Shown here: positions 32,888 through 42,711 of the stretch, one piece after another
How the letters are laid out: each line of letters opens with the position of its first letter
Position numbering within the stretch: position 1 is the stretch's first letter
Origin: Halorubrum distributum JCM 10118
GTDB taxonomy: Archaea; Halobacteriota; Halobacteria; Halobacteriales; Haloferacaceae
Length of the DNA stretch: 64,000 bases
Direction of reading: 5' to 3'
Assembly: GCF_000337335.1 (NCBI RefSeq)
Contig: NZ_AOJN01000018.1
Span: forward strand, 1-64,000
Made by a program: the position numbers and the translations under genes
The notes under the pieces: generated by a model
Database searches by the model: none
What the model was told of the DNA's origin: nothing
What the model saw: the letters and a program-made list of their open reading frames with translations, nothing else

Positions 32888-33529
32888 ATGCGGAAAAGCG
32901 GCCCGCCGAAAGGACTGATCTCGTATCTCGTGTTGGAGCTGCTGGACGAGCGCCCCCGGTACGGGTACGAGCTGCTCGGCGAGATCACGGAGATTAGCGG
33001 CGGCCACTGGGAGCCCTCCTACGGCTCCGTCTACCCGATCCTCTACAAGTTCGAGGAGGAGGGCGTCGCCGAGCGCGTCGAGCGCGACGACGAGCCCGAC
33101 CGCAAGTACTTCGCGCTCACCGACGCGGGCCGCGAGGAGCTCGCGGAGAAGCGCCGCGAGATCGGCGGCGAGGCGAGGGACTTCGGCGACGTGGTCCTCG
33201 GATTCTATCACCTGTACGCCGCGCTCGCGACCGACGACCGCTTCGAGGTCGACGACGCGGACGCCGACTGGGGGTACTCGGAGCGATACAGCGCGTGGAT
33301 CGTCGAACAGATGATCCGCCACCACGAGCGCGACTTCGGCGAGTTCGAGCGGATCGACGCCTCGCCGGATGAGTTCCACGCCGAGACGGGAGCGACCGGC
33401 GCGGACGCCACCGACTCGGACGGCGCCGGACCGGAGGGCACCGAACCGGACCGGACGGAGCCCGGATCGTCCGAGTCGGTGCCCGCAGACGACGCGGAGG
33501 AGTCCTCCTCCGGGGCCGCGGACGACTGA
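32888..33529 (+). CDS. PadR-family transcriptional regulator
   Basis: A 213-residue DNA-binding protein. The PadR winged helix is clear at residues 5-85 (ISYLVLELLDERPRYGYELL, WEPSYGSVYPILYKFEEEGV, KYFALTDAGREELAEKRREI). A helical dimerisation region follows and then a disordered acidic tail of about 60 residues. PadR proteins usually repress nearby genes in response to phenolics or drugs. The target is not evident; divergent or adjacent candidates are the PitA-type gene and the short-chain dehydrogenase. The ATG at 32888 begins the domain. Confidence 0.9.
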   Translation: MRKSGPPKGLISYLVLELLDERPRYGYELLGEITEISGGHWEPSYGSVYPILYKFEEEGVAERVERDDEPDRKYFALTDAGREELAEKRREIGGEARDFGDVVLGFYHLYAALATDDRFEVDDADADWGYSERYSAWIVEQMIRHHERDFGEFERIDASPDEFHAETGATGADATDSDGAGPEGTEPDRTEPGSSESVPADDAEESSSGAADD

Positions 33530-33562
33530 CGGGCGCCGAAGTTCTCGATGCGGGCGGGCTCC

Positions 33563-34375
33563 TCACCGGTGGAGCAGCCGCCACAGGAGCCCGCCGGGGA
33601 GCCCGGCGCGGACGAGCCGATCGTACAGCCGGTCGGGGAGGACGCGCGCGAGCCGCGGCAGCCACCGCGCCCGGCGGCTCACGCGGTAGCGCGTCCGCGG
33701 TCGGTCCGCGGTCGTCGCGGTCACCACGCGCTCGACGACCGTCTCGACGTCGGTGGCGGCCGGCGAGTACCCCTCGAACGCGCGGTAGGCGCCGGCGTAG
33801 GGGCCGTCGGGGTCGCTCGACTCGGCCGCTGCGGCCGCTGCGGCGGCCCGCTCGTTGAACCCGGTCGGGACGGGGCCGGGCTCGGCAAGCGTCACGTCGA
33901 CCCCGTGCGGATCGACCTCTCGGCGGAGCGCGTCGACGTAGCCGTCGAGCCCCGCCTTCGCGGCGCTGTACGCGCCGTGGTACGGGAGCGCGACGGAGCC
34001 GACCATCGACCCGACGACGACGATCCGACCGCCGCGCTCGCGCAGCGTCGGGAGCGCCGCGGAGACCGTCACGTGGACCGCGGTCAGGTTCGTCTCCAGC
34101 TGCCGCCGGAACGCCTCCGCGGAGGTGTCCTCGACCGCCGCGATCTCGTAGCCCCCGATACAGGAGACGACCGCGTCGAGTGGGCGGTCCGCGAGCAGGT
34201 CGCTGACGGCGGCCTCGTCGCGGAGGTCGACGACGGCGGTCTCGACCGCGTCGGGCAGTCCCGCGAGGCCCGCCGCGTCGCGGTCGACCCCGAGGACGTC
34301 GTGACCGGCGGCCGCGAGCGAGCGCGCGACGCCCCCGCCGATCCCGCCGGCGGCCCCCGTCACGAGAACGTGCAT
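33563..34375 (-). CDS. Short-chain dehydrogenase/reductase
   Basis: A 270-residue classical SDR. It has the cofactor loop VLVTGAAGGIGGGVARSLAA at residues 3-22, an acidic residue after strand two (GVDRDAAGL) favouring NAD, and the catalytic Ser-Tyr-Lys triad (VVVGSMVGSVALPYHGAYSA, then AKAGLDGYVDALRREV). The substrate is unknown. The C-terminus (WLPRLARVLPDRLYDRLVRA) is amphipathic and basic, which may attach it to the membrane. Confidence 0.9.
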   Translation of the reverse strand: MHVLVTGAAGGIGGGVARSLAAAGHDVLGVDRDAAGLAGLPDAVETAVVDLRDEAAVSDLLADRPLDAVVSCIGGYEIAAVEDTSAEAFRRQLETNLTAVHVTVSAALPTLRERGGRIVVVGSMVGSVALPYHGAYSAAKAGLDGYVDALRREVDPHGVDVTLAEPGPVPTGFNERAAAAAAAAESSDPDGPYAGAYRAFEGYSPAATDVETVVERVVTATTADRPRTRYRVSRRARWLPRLARVLPDRLYDRLVRAGLPGGLLWRLLHR

Positions 34376-34498
34376 GGCCGGGCGTTCGCGACGGAGTCAA
34401 TAGACGGTGGCGGTTCGGCGGGCCGGCGGTTCGGCGCGATGCCGACGACCGACGACGCGCCCGAAGGCATATATCCGCCACGGGCGATTGTCGGCGTA

Positions 34499-34720
34499 AT
34501 GTCCACCGACGAGCCGTCCGTCCCGATCGTGTGCGACGAGTGCGAGACGGAGACCCGCGTGCCGCTCGACGACCTCGCGGACGCGCTCGAGAAACACAAC
34601 GCCCAGAAGCACGACGGCGAGTCCGTCGCCGAGGTCGACCCGGCGATCAAAGACCGCCTCGCCGACCTCGTCGCCGAGGACCTCGGGCTGTTCGACGAGG
34701 ACGCGACCGAGCGGCCGTGA
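34499..34720 (+). CDS. Small zinc-finger-like protein
   Basis: A 73-residue acidic protein beginning MSTDEPSVPIVCDECETETR, with a CxxC pair, and a later His pair in EKHNAQKHDGE that could complete a CCHH zinc site resembling a single zinc finger. The C-terminal half is a helix (IKDRLADLVAEDLGLFDEDA). A clear TATA-like CATATATC lies about 30 bases before the ATG. The likely role is protein or nucleic-acid binding; no partner is visible. Confidence 0.78.
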   Translation: MSTDEPSVPIVCDECETETRVPLDDLADALEKHNAQKHDGESVAEVDPAIKDRLADLVAEDLGLFDEDATERP

Positions 34721-34898
34721 GCCCGCCCGCCGGCCGGCACCGGTGACCGGCCGCCGCCGACAGACTCCCGCGTGCGCCCCGCGAGACCGCGACCGAGCGC
34801 TCCCGACGGGGGAACCACACCAGCAACATTTGCGTCGTTCGATGACGAGCTCTGCTCCGAAATATCCCTTGAAACCCGTTTTCAGTCCCGAGCGGCTG

Positions 34899-34951
34899 CG
34901 AATTTCGAATTCGTCGGCGTCACCGGAACGCGCTTCCGTTGCTGGTGACGC
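34899..34951 (+). promoter_or_regulatory. Inverted repeats upstream of the ABC importer operon
   Basis: Two structures lie in the 258-base gap before the operon. CGAATT/AATTCG (34899-34913, three-base centre) is AT-rich and operator-like. GCGTCACC/GGTGACGC (34917-34951) is a hairpin with 8-base arms that itself contains GGAA/TTCC. Their position 28-80 bases before the first start codon suggests control of transcription or the leader. No known riboswitch consensus is recognisable. Confidence 0.4.
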
Positions 34952-34978
34952 GAGGGTGTTGCCCGCGGAGCCGCTTCC

Positions 34979-36013
34979 ATGCGTATGTACGAACCAACGC
35001 GGACAGCGTCGCGGCGGTCGTTCCTCGCGGCCGCGGGCGGAACCGCGACGGTCGGCCTCGCCGGCTGTCTCGGCGGCGGCGGTGGCGGCGGCCTCGACGA
35101 ACTGACGGTCGCACACATGCCGATCTACCCGGACCTCCAGTGGTACGTGATGGAGGGCGAGGGGTACTTCTCGGAGATAGACGCCGAGGTCACCGGGCAG
35201 GAGTTCGGCAACGGCCCGGACATCGTTCAGGCGCTCGGCGGCGGCGACATCGACGTCGCGATGTTCGGGATCGTCCCCGCGATGATCGCGATCGACCGCG
35301 GCATCTCGGCGCAGGTGACCGCCGCGAACATCCGCGAGCCGATGGGGATCATGGCCGAGTCGTCGTTCCACGAGACGTTCGAGCAGCAGGGCGCAGACGC
35401 GTTCGCGGCGTGGGCGGACGAGCGGGGCGAGCCGTTCACCTTCGGCACGTTCCCGCAGGGGAGCGTTCCTGACGTGCTGCTCCGCTACTGGCTCCGCGAC
35501 GTCGGCGTCGATCCCGCCGAAAACGACGCCGTGGAGATCATCGAGATCAGCGGCGCCAGCTCGGTCTGGCAGGCGATCGCCAACGACGAGATCGACGGCA
35601 CCTCGATCATGGAGCCGGTGCCGACCATCGCGCAGGCGGAGAACTCGTCCGTGACGATGCTCCGGACCGCCGCCGACGTGCTCCCCGGCCAGCCGGCCGC
35701 GGTCACGCTGATGAGCGACGCGGTCCGCGACTCCCCGCTCGCCGCGCAGTTCCTCGAACAGCACGGCCGCGCGACCGAGTTCATCGACGAAAACCCGGAC
35801 GCGACCGCGGGCCACGTCGAGGAGGGCATCGGGATGCCGGTCGACCGCGCGCGGAAGGCGCTCGACTCGCCGCTGTCGAACTTCATGACCGACCCCAACC
35901 AGATCACCGAGGCGACGCAGGTGTTCTCCGAGTTCGCCGCCGGGAACGGCCAGATCGACGAGCAGCTGCCGAACGACCAGATATTCGACCTGGAGGTGTA
36001 CGACTCGCTCTGA
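34979..36013 (+). CDS. Tat-exported ABC substrate-binding lipoprotein (NitT/TauT type)
   Basis: A 344-residue extracellular binding protein. The twin-arginine signal SRRSFLAAAGGTATVGLAG is followed by a lipobox Cys (LAGC) and a Gly linker, so it would be folded before export and lipid-anchored. The mature domain is an SsuA/NMT1-like fold (LTVAHMPIYPDLQWYVMEG, GPDIVQALGGGDIDVAMFG, TFGTFPQGSVPDVLLRYWLR). Ligands in this family include nitrate, sulfonates, taurine and pyrimidine precursors; none can be singled out. It is translationally coupled to the permease (TGATG). Confidence 0.9.
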   Translation: MRMYEPTRTASRRSFLAAAGGTATVGLAGCLGGGGGGGLDELTVAHMPIYPDLQWYVMEGEGYFSEIDAEVTGQEFGNGPDIVQALGGGDIDVAMFGIVPAMIAIDRGISAQVTAANIREPMGIMAESSFHETFEQQGADAFAAWADERGEPFTFGTFPQGSVPDVLLRYWLRDVGVDPAENDAVEIIEISGASSVWQAIANDEIDGTSIMEPVPTIAQAENSSVTMLRTAADVLPGQPAAVTLMSDAVRDSPLAAQFLEQHGRATEFIDENPDATAGHVEEGIGMPVDRARKALDSPLSNFMTDPNQITEATQVFSEFAAGNGQIDEQLPNDQIFDLEVYDSL

Positions 36014-36816
36014 TGGCGACCGAAACCGCATCGCCGGTCGGCGAGGGCGACGCGTTTGCGAGCGCCGGGCTCGGCGACGGCCGGCGGCTGCTCCGCGGGG
36101 CGGTCGGGGTCGCGGCGTTCCTCGTCGTCTGGCACGCCGTCTCGCTGACGCAGGACCCGTTCGTCCTCCCCTCGCCCGTCGCGGTCGCGGGGGCGTTCGC
36201 GAGCGAACTCGCCTCCGGCGACATGACGGCGGCGCTGTCCCAGAGCGTCCGCCACTGGGTCCCCGGGACGATCGCCGGGACCGGCCTCGGGGTCGCCGCC
36301 GGCGTCGCGTTCGGGTGGAGCCGCTTACTGGACGACCTGACGGCGCCGCTCGTCCGGACGCTGCGCCCGGTGCCGCCGCTCGCGCTGATCGGCTTCGCGA
36401 TCGCGTGGTTCGGGATCAACGACTGGGGCGCCGCGTTCATCATCGCCGTCGGCGCGTTCTGGATCAACTTCTACGCGGCGTACGGCGCCGTGGAGGGCGT
36501 GAGCGAGGACCTCCTCGACGTGGGGCGGACGCTGGGCGTCCGCGGCGACCTCGACGCGGTCCGGTCGATCGTGCTGCCGGCGTCGCTGCCGGGGATCATG
36601 ACCGGGATCCGGACGGGACTGGGCCGGTGTTGGATGCTCGTCGTCGCCTCGGAGATATTCGGCGTCCCCGGCGTCGGCCGCGAGATCATCCGCGCCAGCA
36701 ACAACCTCCGCGTCGACCGGGCGATCGCGTACATCCTCGTGTTGAGCCTGATGTACCTGCTCGTCGACGTGGCGTTCCGCGCGGTCGAACGGAGGGCGTT
36801 AGCGTGGCGGGCGTGA
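36013..36816 (+). CDS. ABC transporter permease (NitT/TauT type)
   Basis: A 267-residue inner-membrane permease with about six transmembrane helices. The EAA loop that contacts the ATPase reads GVSEDLLDVGRTLGVRGDLD followed by RSIVLPASLPGIMTGIRTGL. It forms the channel for the preceding lipoprotein's ligand. Start and stop overlap both neighbours. Confidence 0.92.
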   Translation: MATETASPVGEGDAFASAGLGDGRRLLRGAVGVAAFLVVWHAVSLTQDPFVLPSPVAVAGAFASELASGDMTAALSQSVRHWVPGTIAGTGLGVAAGVAFGWSRLLDDLTAPLVRTLRPVPPLALIGFAIAWFGINDWGAAFIIAVGAFWINFYAAYGAVEGVSEDLLDVGRTLGVRGDLDAVRSIVLPASLPGIMTGIRTGLGRCWMLVVASEIFGVPGVGREIIRASNNLRVDRAIAYILVLSLMYLLVDVAFRAVERRALAWRA

Positions 36817-37637
36817 ACGGGAGCGACGCCGGCGACGCCGACGACTCACCTGGCCGAGCCGACGGGCCGCCCGAACCCGAGGCAGCGAGCGTCGCCCTCG
36901 ACGGGGTCGGCAAGACGTATCCCGGCGACGGCGACGGCGGCGCGGTGCGCGCGCTCGACGACGTGTCCTTCTCGGTCGCGGACGGGGAGTTCGTCTGCCT
37001 CGTCGGTCCCTCGGGATGCGGGAAGACGACGCTGTTCCGGATCGCGGCCGGGCTGACCGAGGCGACCGACGGCCGGGTGCTGCTCGACGGCACCGAGGTC
37101 ACGGGCCCGACGACGGACATGGGCGTGGTGTTCCAGGAGTACCACCTGTTCCCGTGGCTGACGGTCGCGGAGAACGTCGGGTTCGGGCTCGAACGGAGCG
37201 ACCGCTCGCCGGCCGAGCGCGAGGCGCGCGTCGACGAGATGCTCGACCTCGTCGGGCTGACGGAGTTCCGCGACGCCTATCCGAAGTCGCTGTCGGGCGG
37301 GATGAAACAGCGCGTCGCCATCGCCCGGTCGCTCGCCGTCGATCCGAGCCTCCTGCTGATGGACGAGCCGTTCGGCGCCGTGGACGCACAGACCCGCGAG
37401 ATGCTCCAGCGGGAGCTGCTCGACGTGTGGGCGTCGACGGGGAAGACCGTCCTCTTCGTCACGCACGACGTCGCGGAGGCAGTGACGCTCGCGGACCGGG
37501 TCGTCGTGATGGCCGCCGACCCGGGACGCGTCCGCGAGATCGTCGACGTCGACGTCGAGCGCCCGCGCGAGCGCGGCGACGCCGCGTTCGCGGAGTACGT
37601 CGGCCGCGTGCGAGAGCTGATCGGGGCGGGGCCGTAG
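36813..37637 (+). CDS. ABC transporter ATP-binding protein (NitT/TauT type)
   Basis: A 274-residue ATPase. It has Walker A (LVGPSGCGKTTLFRIAAGL), a Q-loop (VVFQEYHLFPWLTVAENVGF), the signature LSGGMKQRVAIARSLA, Walker B (LLLMDEPFGAVDAQTREM) and the H-loop (LFVTHDVAEAVTLADRVVVM). The GTG at 36813 overlaps the permease stop (GTGA); a GTG at 36804 is an alternative. A 35-residue acidic leader precedes the domain. It energises the importer encoded by the two genes before it. Confidence 0.92.
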   Translation: MNGSDAGDADDSPGRADGPPEPEAASVALDGVGKTYPGDGDGGAVRALDDVSFSVADGEFVCLVGPSGCGKTTLFRIAAGLTEATDGRVLLDGTEVTGPTTDMGVVFQEYHLFPWLTVAENVGFGLERSDRSPAEREARVDEMLDLVGLTEFRDAYPKSLSGGMKQRVAIARSLAVDPSLLLMDEPFGAVDAQTREMLQRELLDVWASTGKTVLFVTHDVAEAVTLADRVVVMAADPGRVREIVDVDVERPRERGDAAFAEYVGRVRELIGAGP

Positions 37638-37705
37638 CGGATCCGGAATCGGGGCCGAACCGTAACCGGTCCGGCGCACCCTCGCGGCCGCTCCGGTTAC
37701 TCCGG

Positions 37706-37882
37706 CTACGCTTCTCTGTCGTTTCCGTCGTCCTCGACGCTCTCTGACAGCTCGTCGACGTGGGTGCGCAGCATCGCCACCGTCGCGTCCGCGTCGGCGT
37801 ACCCCTCGTCGTAGTCGTCGAGCGCGGCCGCGGCGCTGTCCAGGAAGCGTTCCACCGCCGCGTCGGTCGACTCGTCGGTCAT
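37706..37882 (-). CDS. Small acidic helical protein
   Basis: An open frame of 58 codons with haloarchaeal codon use. It encodes a mostly helical acidic protein (AAVERFLDSAAAALDDYDEG, DATVAMLRTHVDELSESVED) that looks like one long coiled-coil helix pair. It has no family I can name. A TATA-like GTTTATGT lies just downstream on the plus strand, which reads as ACATAAAC about 20 bases before the ATG on the minus strand. Confidence 0.65.
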   Translation of the reverse strand: MTDESTDAAVERFLDSAAAALDDYDEGYADADATVAMLRTHVDELSESVEDDGNDREA

Positions 37883-37954
37883 GCGAAACTGTCCGCCCGC
37901 GAGCGGTTTATGTCTCCCGGCGTCGAGGCCGTGGCCGCAGAACGAGTCGCTCCC

Positions 37955-38179
37955 TCAGCGCCGACGGAGCGCGTACGTCGTGTAGCCGACGGCGGCGACG
38001 AGCGCCGCGGAGAGGAGCGTGCCGAAGACGGCCGGCGACGCGGTGACGTAGTCGCCGAACGGGTCGGTCAGCGCGAACACGGCGACGATGAGCGCGAGCG
38101 AGATGGCGATGCCGACCGCGCCGAACGCCTTGAACGCCGCGTCGAGGTCGAATCCACGCGATCCCGATTGGTGGCTCAT
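37955..38179 (-). CDS. Small two-helix membrane protein
   Basis: A 74-residue protein with two transmembrane helices (GAVGIAISLALIVAVFALTD and AVFGTLLSAALVAAVGYTTY) and a basic C-terminus (ALRRR). A strong TATA box (TTTATATAC on the minus strand, about 38196-38204) lies 20-25 bases before the ATG, giving a leaderless transcript. Function unknown. Confidence 0.78.
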   Translation of the reverse strand: MSHQSGSRGFDLDAAFKAFGAVGIAISLALIVAVFALTDPFGDYVTASPAVFGTLLSAALVAAVGYTTYALRRR

Positions 38180-38342
38180 ACCCCCTCGTACGGGCTCCGT
38201 ATATAAACCTACCTGAGCGGATTCTCACGTCGGTGGAACGGCGGCGGCGTCCCGGGCCCGCGACGACGAACTTCTGGGTTTACTATTGGTGTTGATAATT
38301 TGCTCCGAGCGCTTTTATCTCCCTCAGGCCGACGCCGATGAG

Positions 38343-39491
38343 ATGACAGAAACGCGGACGAAGACGCTCTCTCGCAGGCGAGTCGCCGTCGGTCTCGGCG
38401 GTGCGCTCGCGGGCGCAACGGCAGGCTGTCTCGGCGGTGATAACTCCGGGACGGCGTCGATCGATGCGAACGAGACGGCGACCGAAGAGACGGACGACGT
38501 ATCGGACGCGGCCGACGCCAGCGCGACGGTCGGCATGATCTACGCGCTCGGCGGGCTCGACGACCGGTCGTTCAACGACGCCGCGAACAGGGGCATCCAG
38601 CGCGCTCGACTCGACTACGACGTGGCGTTCTCGAACGAGGAACCGGCATCGATGCCGGACTTCGAGACCACGCAGGCGACGCTGTCGGCCTCGGAGTCTC
38701 CCGACTACGATCTGATCTGCTGTATCGGCTTTCTCCAGGGGGACGCGCTCTCGACGGTCGCGGGGGAGTACCCGGACCAGCAGTACGCCATCGTCGACTC
38801 GGTCGTCGACCGCGACAACGTGGCGAACTACGTGTTCCGAGAACACGAGGGGTCGTTCCAAGCGGGCCATTTCGCCGGGCTGGTGACGAGCCGCGACCTC
38901 TCCGTGGGTGCCGGCTCGACGCGCCCGGACGAGCGGGCCGTCGGCTTCGTCGGCGGCGTTGACTCGGGCCTCATCCGCCGGTTCGAGGCCGGGTACCGCG
39001 CGGGAGTCGACCACGCGCCGACCGACGTGTCGGTGCGCTCCACGTACGTCGGCGCCTTCGACGACCCCGAGGCCGGATACGCCGCCGCCGCGGAGATGTA
39101 CGAAGGGGGGGCCGACGTGGTGTATCACGCGGCGGGCGGCAGCGGACTCGGCGTGTTCCAAGCCGCACAGGAGTACGGCCGGTACGCGATCGGCGTCGAC
39201 TCGGACCAGTCGCGGAGCAACCCGCGCTACGCCGACGTGATCCTCGCGTCGATGGTGAAACGCGTCGGGACCGCCGTCTACGACGCCACCGAGCGGACGA
39301 TCGACGACTCCCTCGAGACCGGCTCGACGACGGCCCTCGGACTCGCCGAGGACGGCGTCGCGCTCGTTTACGGCACGTCGCTCGGTCCGGTCATCCCCGA
39401 CGACGTGCGCGCGGCCGTCGCGGAGTCCGGCGAGCGGATCACCAGCGGCGACCTGACGGTCCCGTCCGAGCTGGAGGAGTCCGACCAATGA
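38343..39491 (+). CDS. BMP-family (nucleoside-type) binding lipoprotein
   Basis: A 382-residue secreted binding protein. It carries a Tat-like signal ([20 protein letters not shown]) with lipobox Cys (TAGCLGG) and an acidic Thr-rich linker of about 30 residues. The basic-membrane-protein fold follows: [80 protein letters not shown] and [23 protein letters not shown] proteins such as PnrA and RbsB-like BmpA bind purine nucleosides. No ABC permease gene follows; the stop overlaps the start of a chemotaxis transducer (ATGA), pointing to sensing rather than uptake. Confidence 0.9.
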   Translation: MTETRTKTLSRRRVAVGLGGALAGATAGCLGGDNSGTASIDANETATEETDDVSDAADASATVGMIYALGGLDDRSFNDAANRGIQRARLDYDVAFSNEEPASMPDFETTQATLSASESPDYDLICCIGFLQGDALSTVAGEYPDQQYAIVDSVVDRDNVANYVFREHEGSFQAGHFAGLVTSRDLSVGAGSTRPDERAVGFVGGVDSGLIRRFEAGYRAGVDHAPTDVSVRSTYVGAFDDPEAGYAAAAEMYEGGADVVYHAAGGSGLGVFQAAQEYGRYAIGVDSDQSRSNPRYADVILASMVKRVGTAVYDATERTIDDSLETGSTTALGLAEDGVALVYGTSLGPVIPDDVRAAVAESGERITSGDLTVPSELEESDQ

Positions 39492-41860
39492 CGGACCGGC
39501 TGACCGACCGACTGGCGCGGGCCGTCGGCGGACTCCTCCCGGACGCGGTTCGACGCCGGTACGCCGCCAAGTTCGCGCTCGCGTTCCTCGTCGTCGCCGC
39601 GGTCGTCGTCGCGGGCGGCGCGTTCACCTACCTCCAGACCGAACAGACCGTCGAATCGGACGCGACGGCGCAGCTGGCCGAGACCAGCGGCCTCCAGGCC
39701 GACGCCATCGGCTCGTGGACCGAGCGAATGAGCACGGAAACCCGGTCGATGTCGGCGGCCGACGCCCTGCGCTCCGACCGACGGGCGCCGGCGTACGTGC
39801 TGTTGAAAGACCAGCTCCTGTCGGACGACATCGTCAGCATCCACCTCGTCGACGCGAGCGAGGACCGAGTGGTGGCCAGTACAGAACGGCCGCTCGAGGG
39901 GCGCGCACCGAGCGAGTTGGACGCCCCGTGGAGCGACGCCGACGTGCCGGAAGGGGTCGGCGAGGACGACCGCGTCTGGCGGTCGGTCCGCTCGTACCGG
40001 TCGCCCGTGCTCAACGACCGACCGGTGATGGCGTTCGCCAGCTCCGTGCCGCGGGCGGACGGCCGGTACCTCGTCGTCGTGACCCGGATCCAGCCGCAGC
40101 TCGAACGGATCCAGAACACCGACACCGGCGAGGAGACGACGATCCTCAACGCCGCGGGACAGACCGTCCTCGACATCGACCGGACCGTCGACGGGGAGCG
40201 ACACGCCGACAAGGTCGAGGCGATCCGGCAGGGCAACGCGACGACGGCGAGCCAGATCGGCGACGACCGGGTGTACGCGTACGCGTCCGTCCCGGACACC
40301 GACTGGGTGGCCGTGACGAGCGTCGACCAGTCGACGGCGTTCGCGGTCCGGAACGACGTCGGCAACTCCGTGTTGCTCCTCATCTTGCTCACTCTCGCGT
40401 CGCTGGGCGCCGTCGGCGTCGTGTTGGGGAGCCGGACCGTCATGCCGCTCGCCCGGCTCCGAGACCGCGCGGAGCAGATCGAGTCCGGAGAGCTCGACGT
40501 CGACCTCTCGACCGGCCGGATCGACGAGATCGGCCGCCTGTTCACGAGCTTCGGCGCGATGCGCGACGCGCTCCGCGAGCGGATCGCCGAGGCCGAGACC
40601 GCCGCCAACGAGGCCGAGGAAGCGCGGCGGGAGGCCGAGGCCGTCACCCGCGACATGGAGGCCCGCGCGGCCGACTACAGCGAGGTGATGGGCGCGGTCG
40701 CGGACGGCGACCTCACCCAGCGGATGGACCCCGACGCTGACCGGGAGGCGATGCGCGAGATCGCCTCGGAGTTCAACGGCATGGTGGCACAGCTCGAACG
40801 GACGACCGCACGGGTCGCCGCCTTCGCCGGCGAGGTCGACTCGGCGAGCGCGGACCTCGCGGCCGGCGCCGACGAGGTCGAGACCGCGAGCGGGACCGTC
40901 AGCGAGCAGATCCAGGAGATCGCCGACGGCGCGGTGCGACAGGACGAGCGGCTCGACGCGGTGAGCAGCGAGATGAGCGACCTCTCCGCCAGCATCGAGG
41001 AGGTGGCGTCGTCGGCCGCGTCCGTCGCCGAGACGGCCGAGGCCGCCGCCGAGCAGGGGTCGAGCGGCCGCGAGGCCGCCGCCGAGGCGCTCGACGAGAT
41101 GGACGCGATCGAGGAGCGCTCCGCGGCCGCGGTCGAGCAGATGGAGTCGCTCGACGAGCGGATGGACGAGATCGACGAGGTCGTCGAGTTCATCACCGAC
41201 GTGGCCGAGCAGACGAACATCCTCGCGCTGAACGCCTCCATCGAGGCCGCCCGCGCCGGCGAGGCGGGCGAGGGCTTCGCGGTCGTCGCCGACGAGGTCA
41301 AGGACCTCGCCGAGGAGACGCAGGAGGCCGCCGCCGAGATCGAATCGCAGATCGAGGCCGTCCGCGAGGAGGCCGACGAGACCGTCGACGACATCCGCGA
41401 GACGAACGCGCGGATCGACGAGGGCTCCGACACCGTTCGGGAGGCGTCGTCGTCGCTCGAAGCCGTCGTCGACGCCGTCGAGGAGACGAACCACGGCGTT
41501 CAGGAGATCAGCGAGGCGGCCGAGGACCAGGCCCGGTCGACCCAGCGCGCGGTCGAGGGGGTCGAAGACGTCGCCGAGGTGAGCGGCGAGGTCGCCGCCG
41601 GGTCCGAACAGGTGTCCGCGGCCGCCGAGGAACAGACGGCGACCGTCACCACCATCGCGGAGAACGCCGACCGACTCCGGGGACAGGCCGAGGCGCTCTC
41701 GGCGTCCGTCTCCGCCTTCGAGGTCGACGTGGACCAGGACGATATCGAGGACGCCGACCCCGGCGACGACGCGAGCCGGCCGGACGCCGACGACCCGGCG
41801 ACGGGCGACGGTCTCGCCGCCGACGGCGACGGCCGGAACGCGTCGCCGGACGACCGCTAG
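39488..41860 (+). CDS. Methyl-accepting chemotaxis transducer (Htr type)
   Basis: A 790-residue membrane receptor. A first transmembrane helix ([20 protein letters not shown], residues about 29-48) and a second ([20 protein letters not shown], about 295-314) enclose an extracellular Cache-like domain. Two HAMP regions follow ([20 protein letters not shown] and [20 protein letters not shown]). A long signalling coiled coil carries the conserved hairpin tip [20 protein letters not shown]. The tail is disordered and acidic. It would signal to CheA/CheW. Coupling to the lipoprotein gene mirrors the BasB-BasT and CosB-CosT pairs of Halobacterium, in which a lipoprotein presents ligand to the receptor. 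Confidence 0.92.
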   Translation: MTDRLTDRLARAVGGLLPDAVRRRYAAKFALAFLVVAAVVVAGGAFTYLQTEQTVESDATAQLAETSGLQADAIGSWTERMSTETRSMSAADALRSDRRAPAYVLLKDQLLSDDIVSIHLVDASEDRVVASTERPLEGRAPSELDAPWSDADVPEGVGEDDRVWRSVRSYRSPVLNDRPVMAFASSVPRADGRYLVVVTRIQPQLERIQNTDTGEETTILNAAGQTVLDIDRTVDGERHADKVEAIRQGNATTASQIGDDRVYAYASVPDTDWVAVTSVDQSTAFAVRNDVGNSVLLLILLTLASLGAVGVVLGSRTVMPLARLRDRAEQIESGELDVDLSTGRIDEIGRLFTSFGAMRDALRERIAEAETAANEAEEARREAEAVTRDMEARAADYSEVMGAVADGDLTQRMDPDADREAMREIASEFNGMVAQLERTTARVAAFAGEVDSASADLAAGADEVETASGTVSEQIQEIADGAVRQDERLDAVSSEMSDLSASIEEVASSAASVAETAEAAAEQGSSGREAAAEALDEMDAIEERSAAAVEQMESLDERMDEIDEVVEFITDVAEQTNILALNASIEAARAGEAGEGFAVVADEVKDLAEETQEAAAEIESQIEAVREEADETVDDIRETNARIDEGSDTVREASSSLEAVVDAVEETNHGVQEISEAAEDQARSTQRAVEGVEDVAEVSGEVAAGSEQVSAAAEEQTATVTTIAENADRLRGQAEALSASVSAFEVDVDQDDIEDADPGDDASRPDADDPATGDGLAADGDGRNASPDDR

Positions 41861-42504
41861 TCCCCGCTTTCGGGGTGTCCCTCGACGATGGCGACGCCGG
41901 AGGAGGCGCCGATCCGGACCGCGCCCGCGTCGAGCATGTCGACCGCTTCCTCGTAGGAGCCGACGCCGCCGGACGCCTTCACCGGGAGGTACTCGCTCAT
42001 CAGTTCGACGTCCGAGAGCGTCGCGCCGCCGTCGGCGAAGCCGGTCGAGGTCTTCACCATGTCCGCGTCGGCGGCCACGGCGGCCTCGCAGGCGCGGCGC
42101 TTCTCGGCGTCGTCGAGCAGCGCGGTCTCGATGATCACCTTCACCGGGACCGGCACGGCCGCGACGACGTCCGCGAGCTCGTCGGCGACCGCGCCGTCGT
42201 CGCCCGCCTTCAGCCGGCCGACGTTGATCACGAGGTCGATCTCGTCTGCGCCCGCCTCCCACGCCGCCACCGCCTCGTCGCGCTTGACTTCCGGCGCGTG
42301 CTGGCCGTGCGGGAACCCGACCACGGTGGCGATCGCTTCGGGGTCGCGCTCGTGCGCGACCGCCTCGGCGACGTAACACGGCGGGATGCACGCGTTCATC
42401 CCGTGAGCGGCGGCCTCGTCGAGAACGGTCCGCACGTCTGCCGGGGTCGTCTCGGGGCCGAGAACGGTGTGGTCGATGCTGGCGGCGAACTCCTCGCGGT
42501 TCAT
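41857..42504 (-). CDS. deoC: Deoxyribose-phosphate aldolase
   Basis: A 215-residue class I aldolase that splits 2-deoxyribose-5-phosphate into glyceraldehyde-3-phosphate and acetaldehyde in nucleoside catabolism. It has the N-terminal [40 protein letters not shown], the strand [21 protein letters not shown] and the Schiff-base Lys in [20 protein letters not shown] near residue 149. It overlaps the transducer gene by four bases tail to tail. Confidence 0.94.
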   Translation of the reverse strand: MNREEFAASIDHTVLGPETTPADVRTVLDEAAAHGMNACIPPCYVAEAVAHERDPEAIATVVGFPHGQHAPEVKRDEAVAAWEAGADEIDLVINVGRLKAGDDGAVADELADVVAAVPVPVKVIIETALLDDAEKRRACEAAVAADADMVKTSTGFADGGATLSDVELMSEYLPVKASGGVGSYEEAVDMLDAGAVRIGASSGVAIVEGHPESGD

Positions 42505-42711
42505 GCCTCGTCCGTGGCGGCGGAGTACAAAAGGCGTGCGGGGTCGGGGCGCTCCCTCCGAGACGACGCGATCGGTCGAAAGAGCGAACGGGATCGGAAA
42601 GCGGGCACGCGGCCGAAAAACGAGTGACGGAACGCGAAGGGGGCGACCGGCACCGCGCCGGTCGCTCGAAACGGGGGTCGGAGACCGAAGCGGTCGCGAC
42701 CGAGGGCGCGG

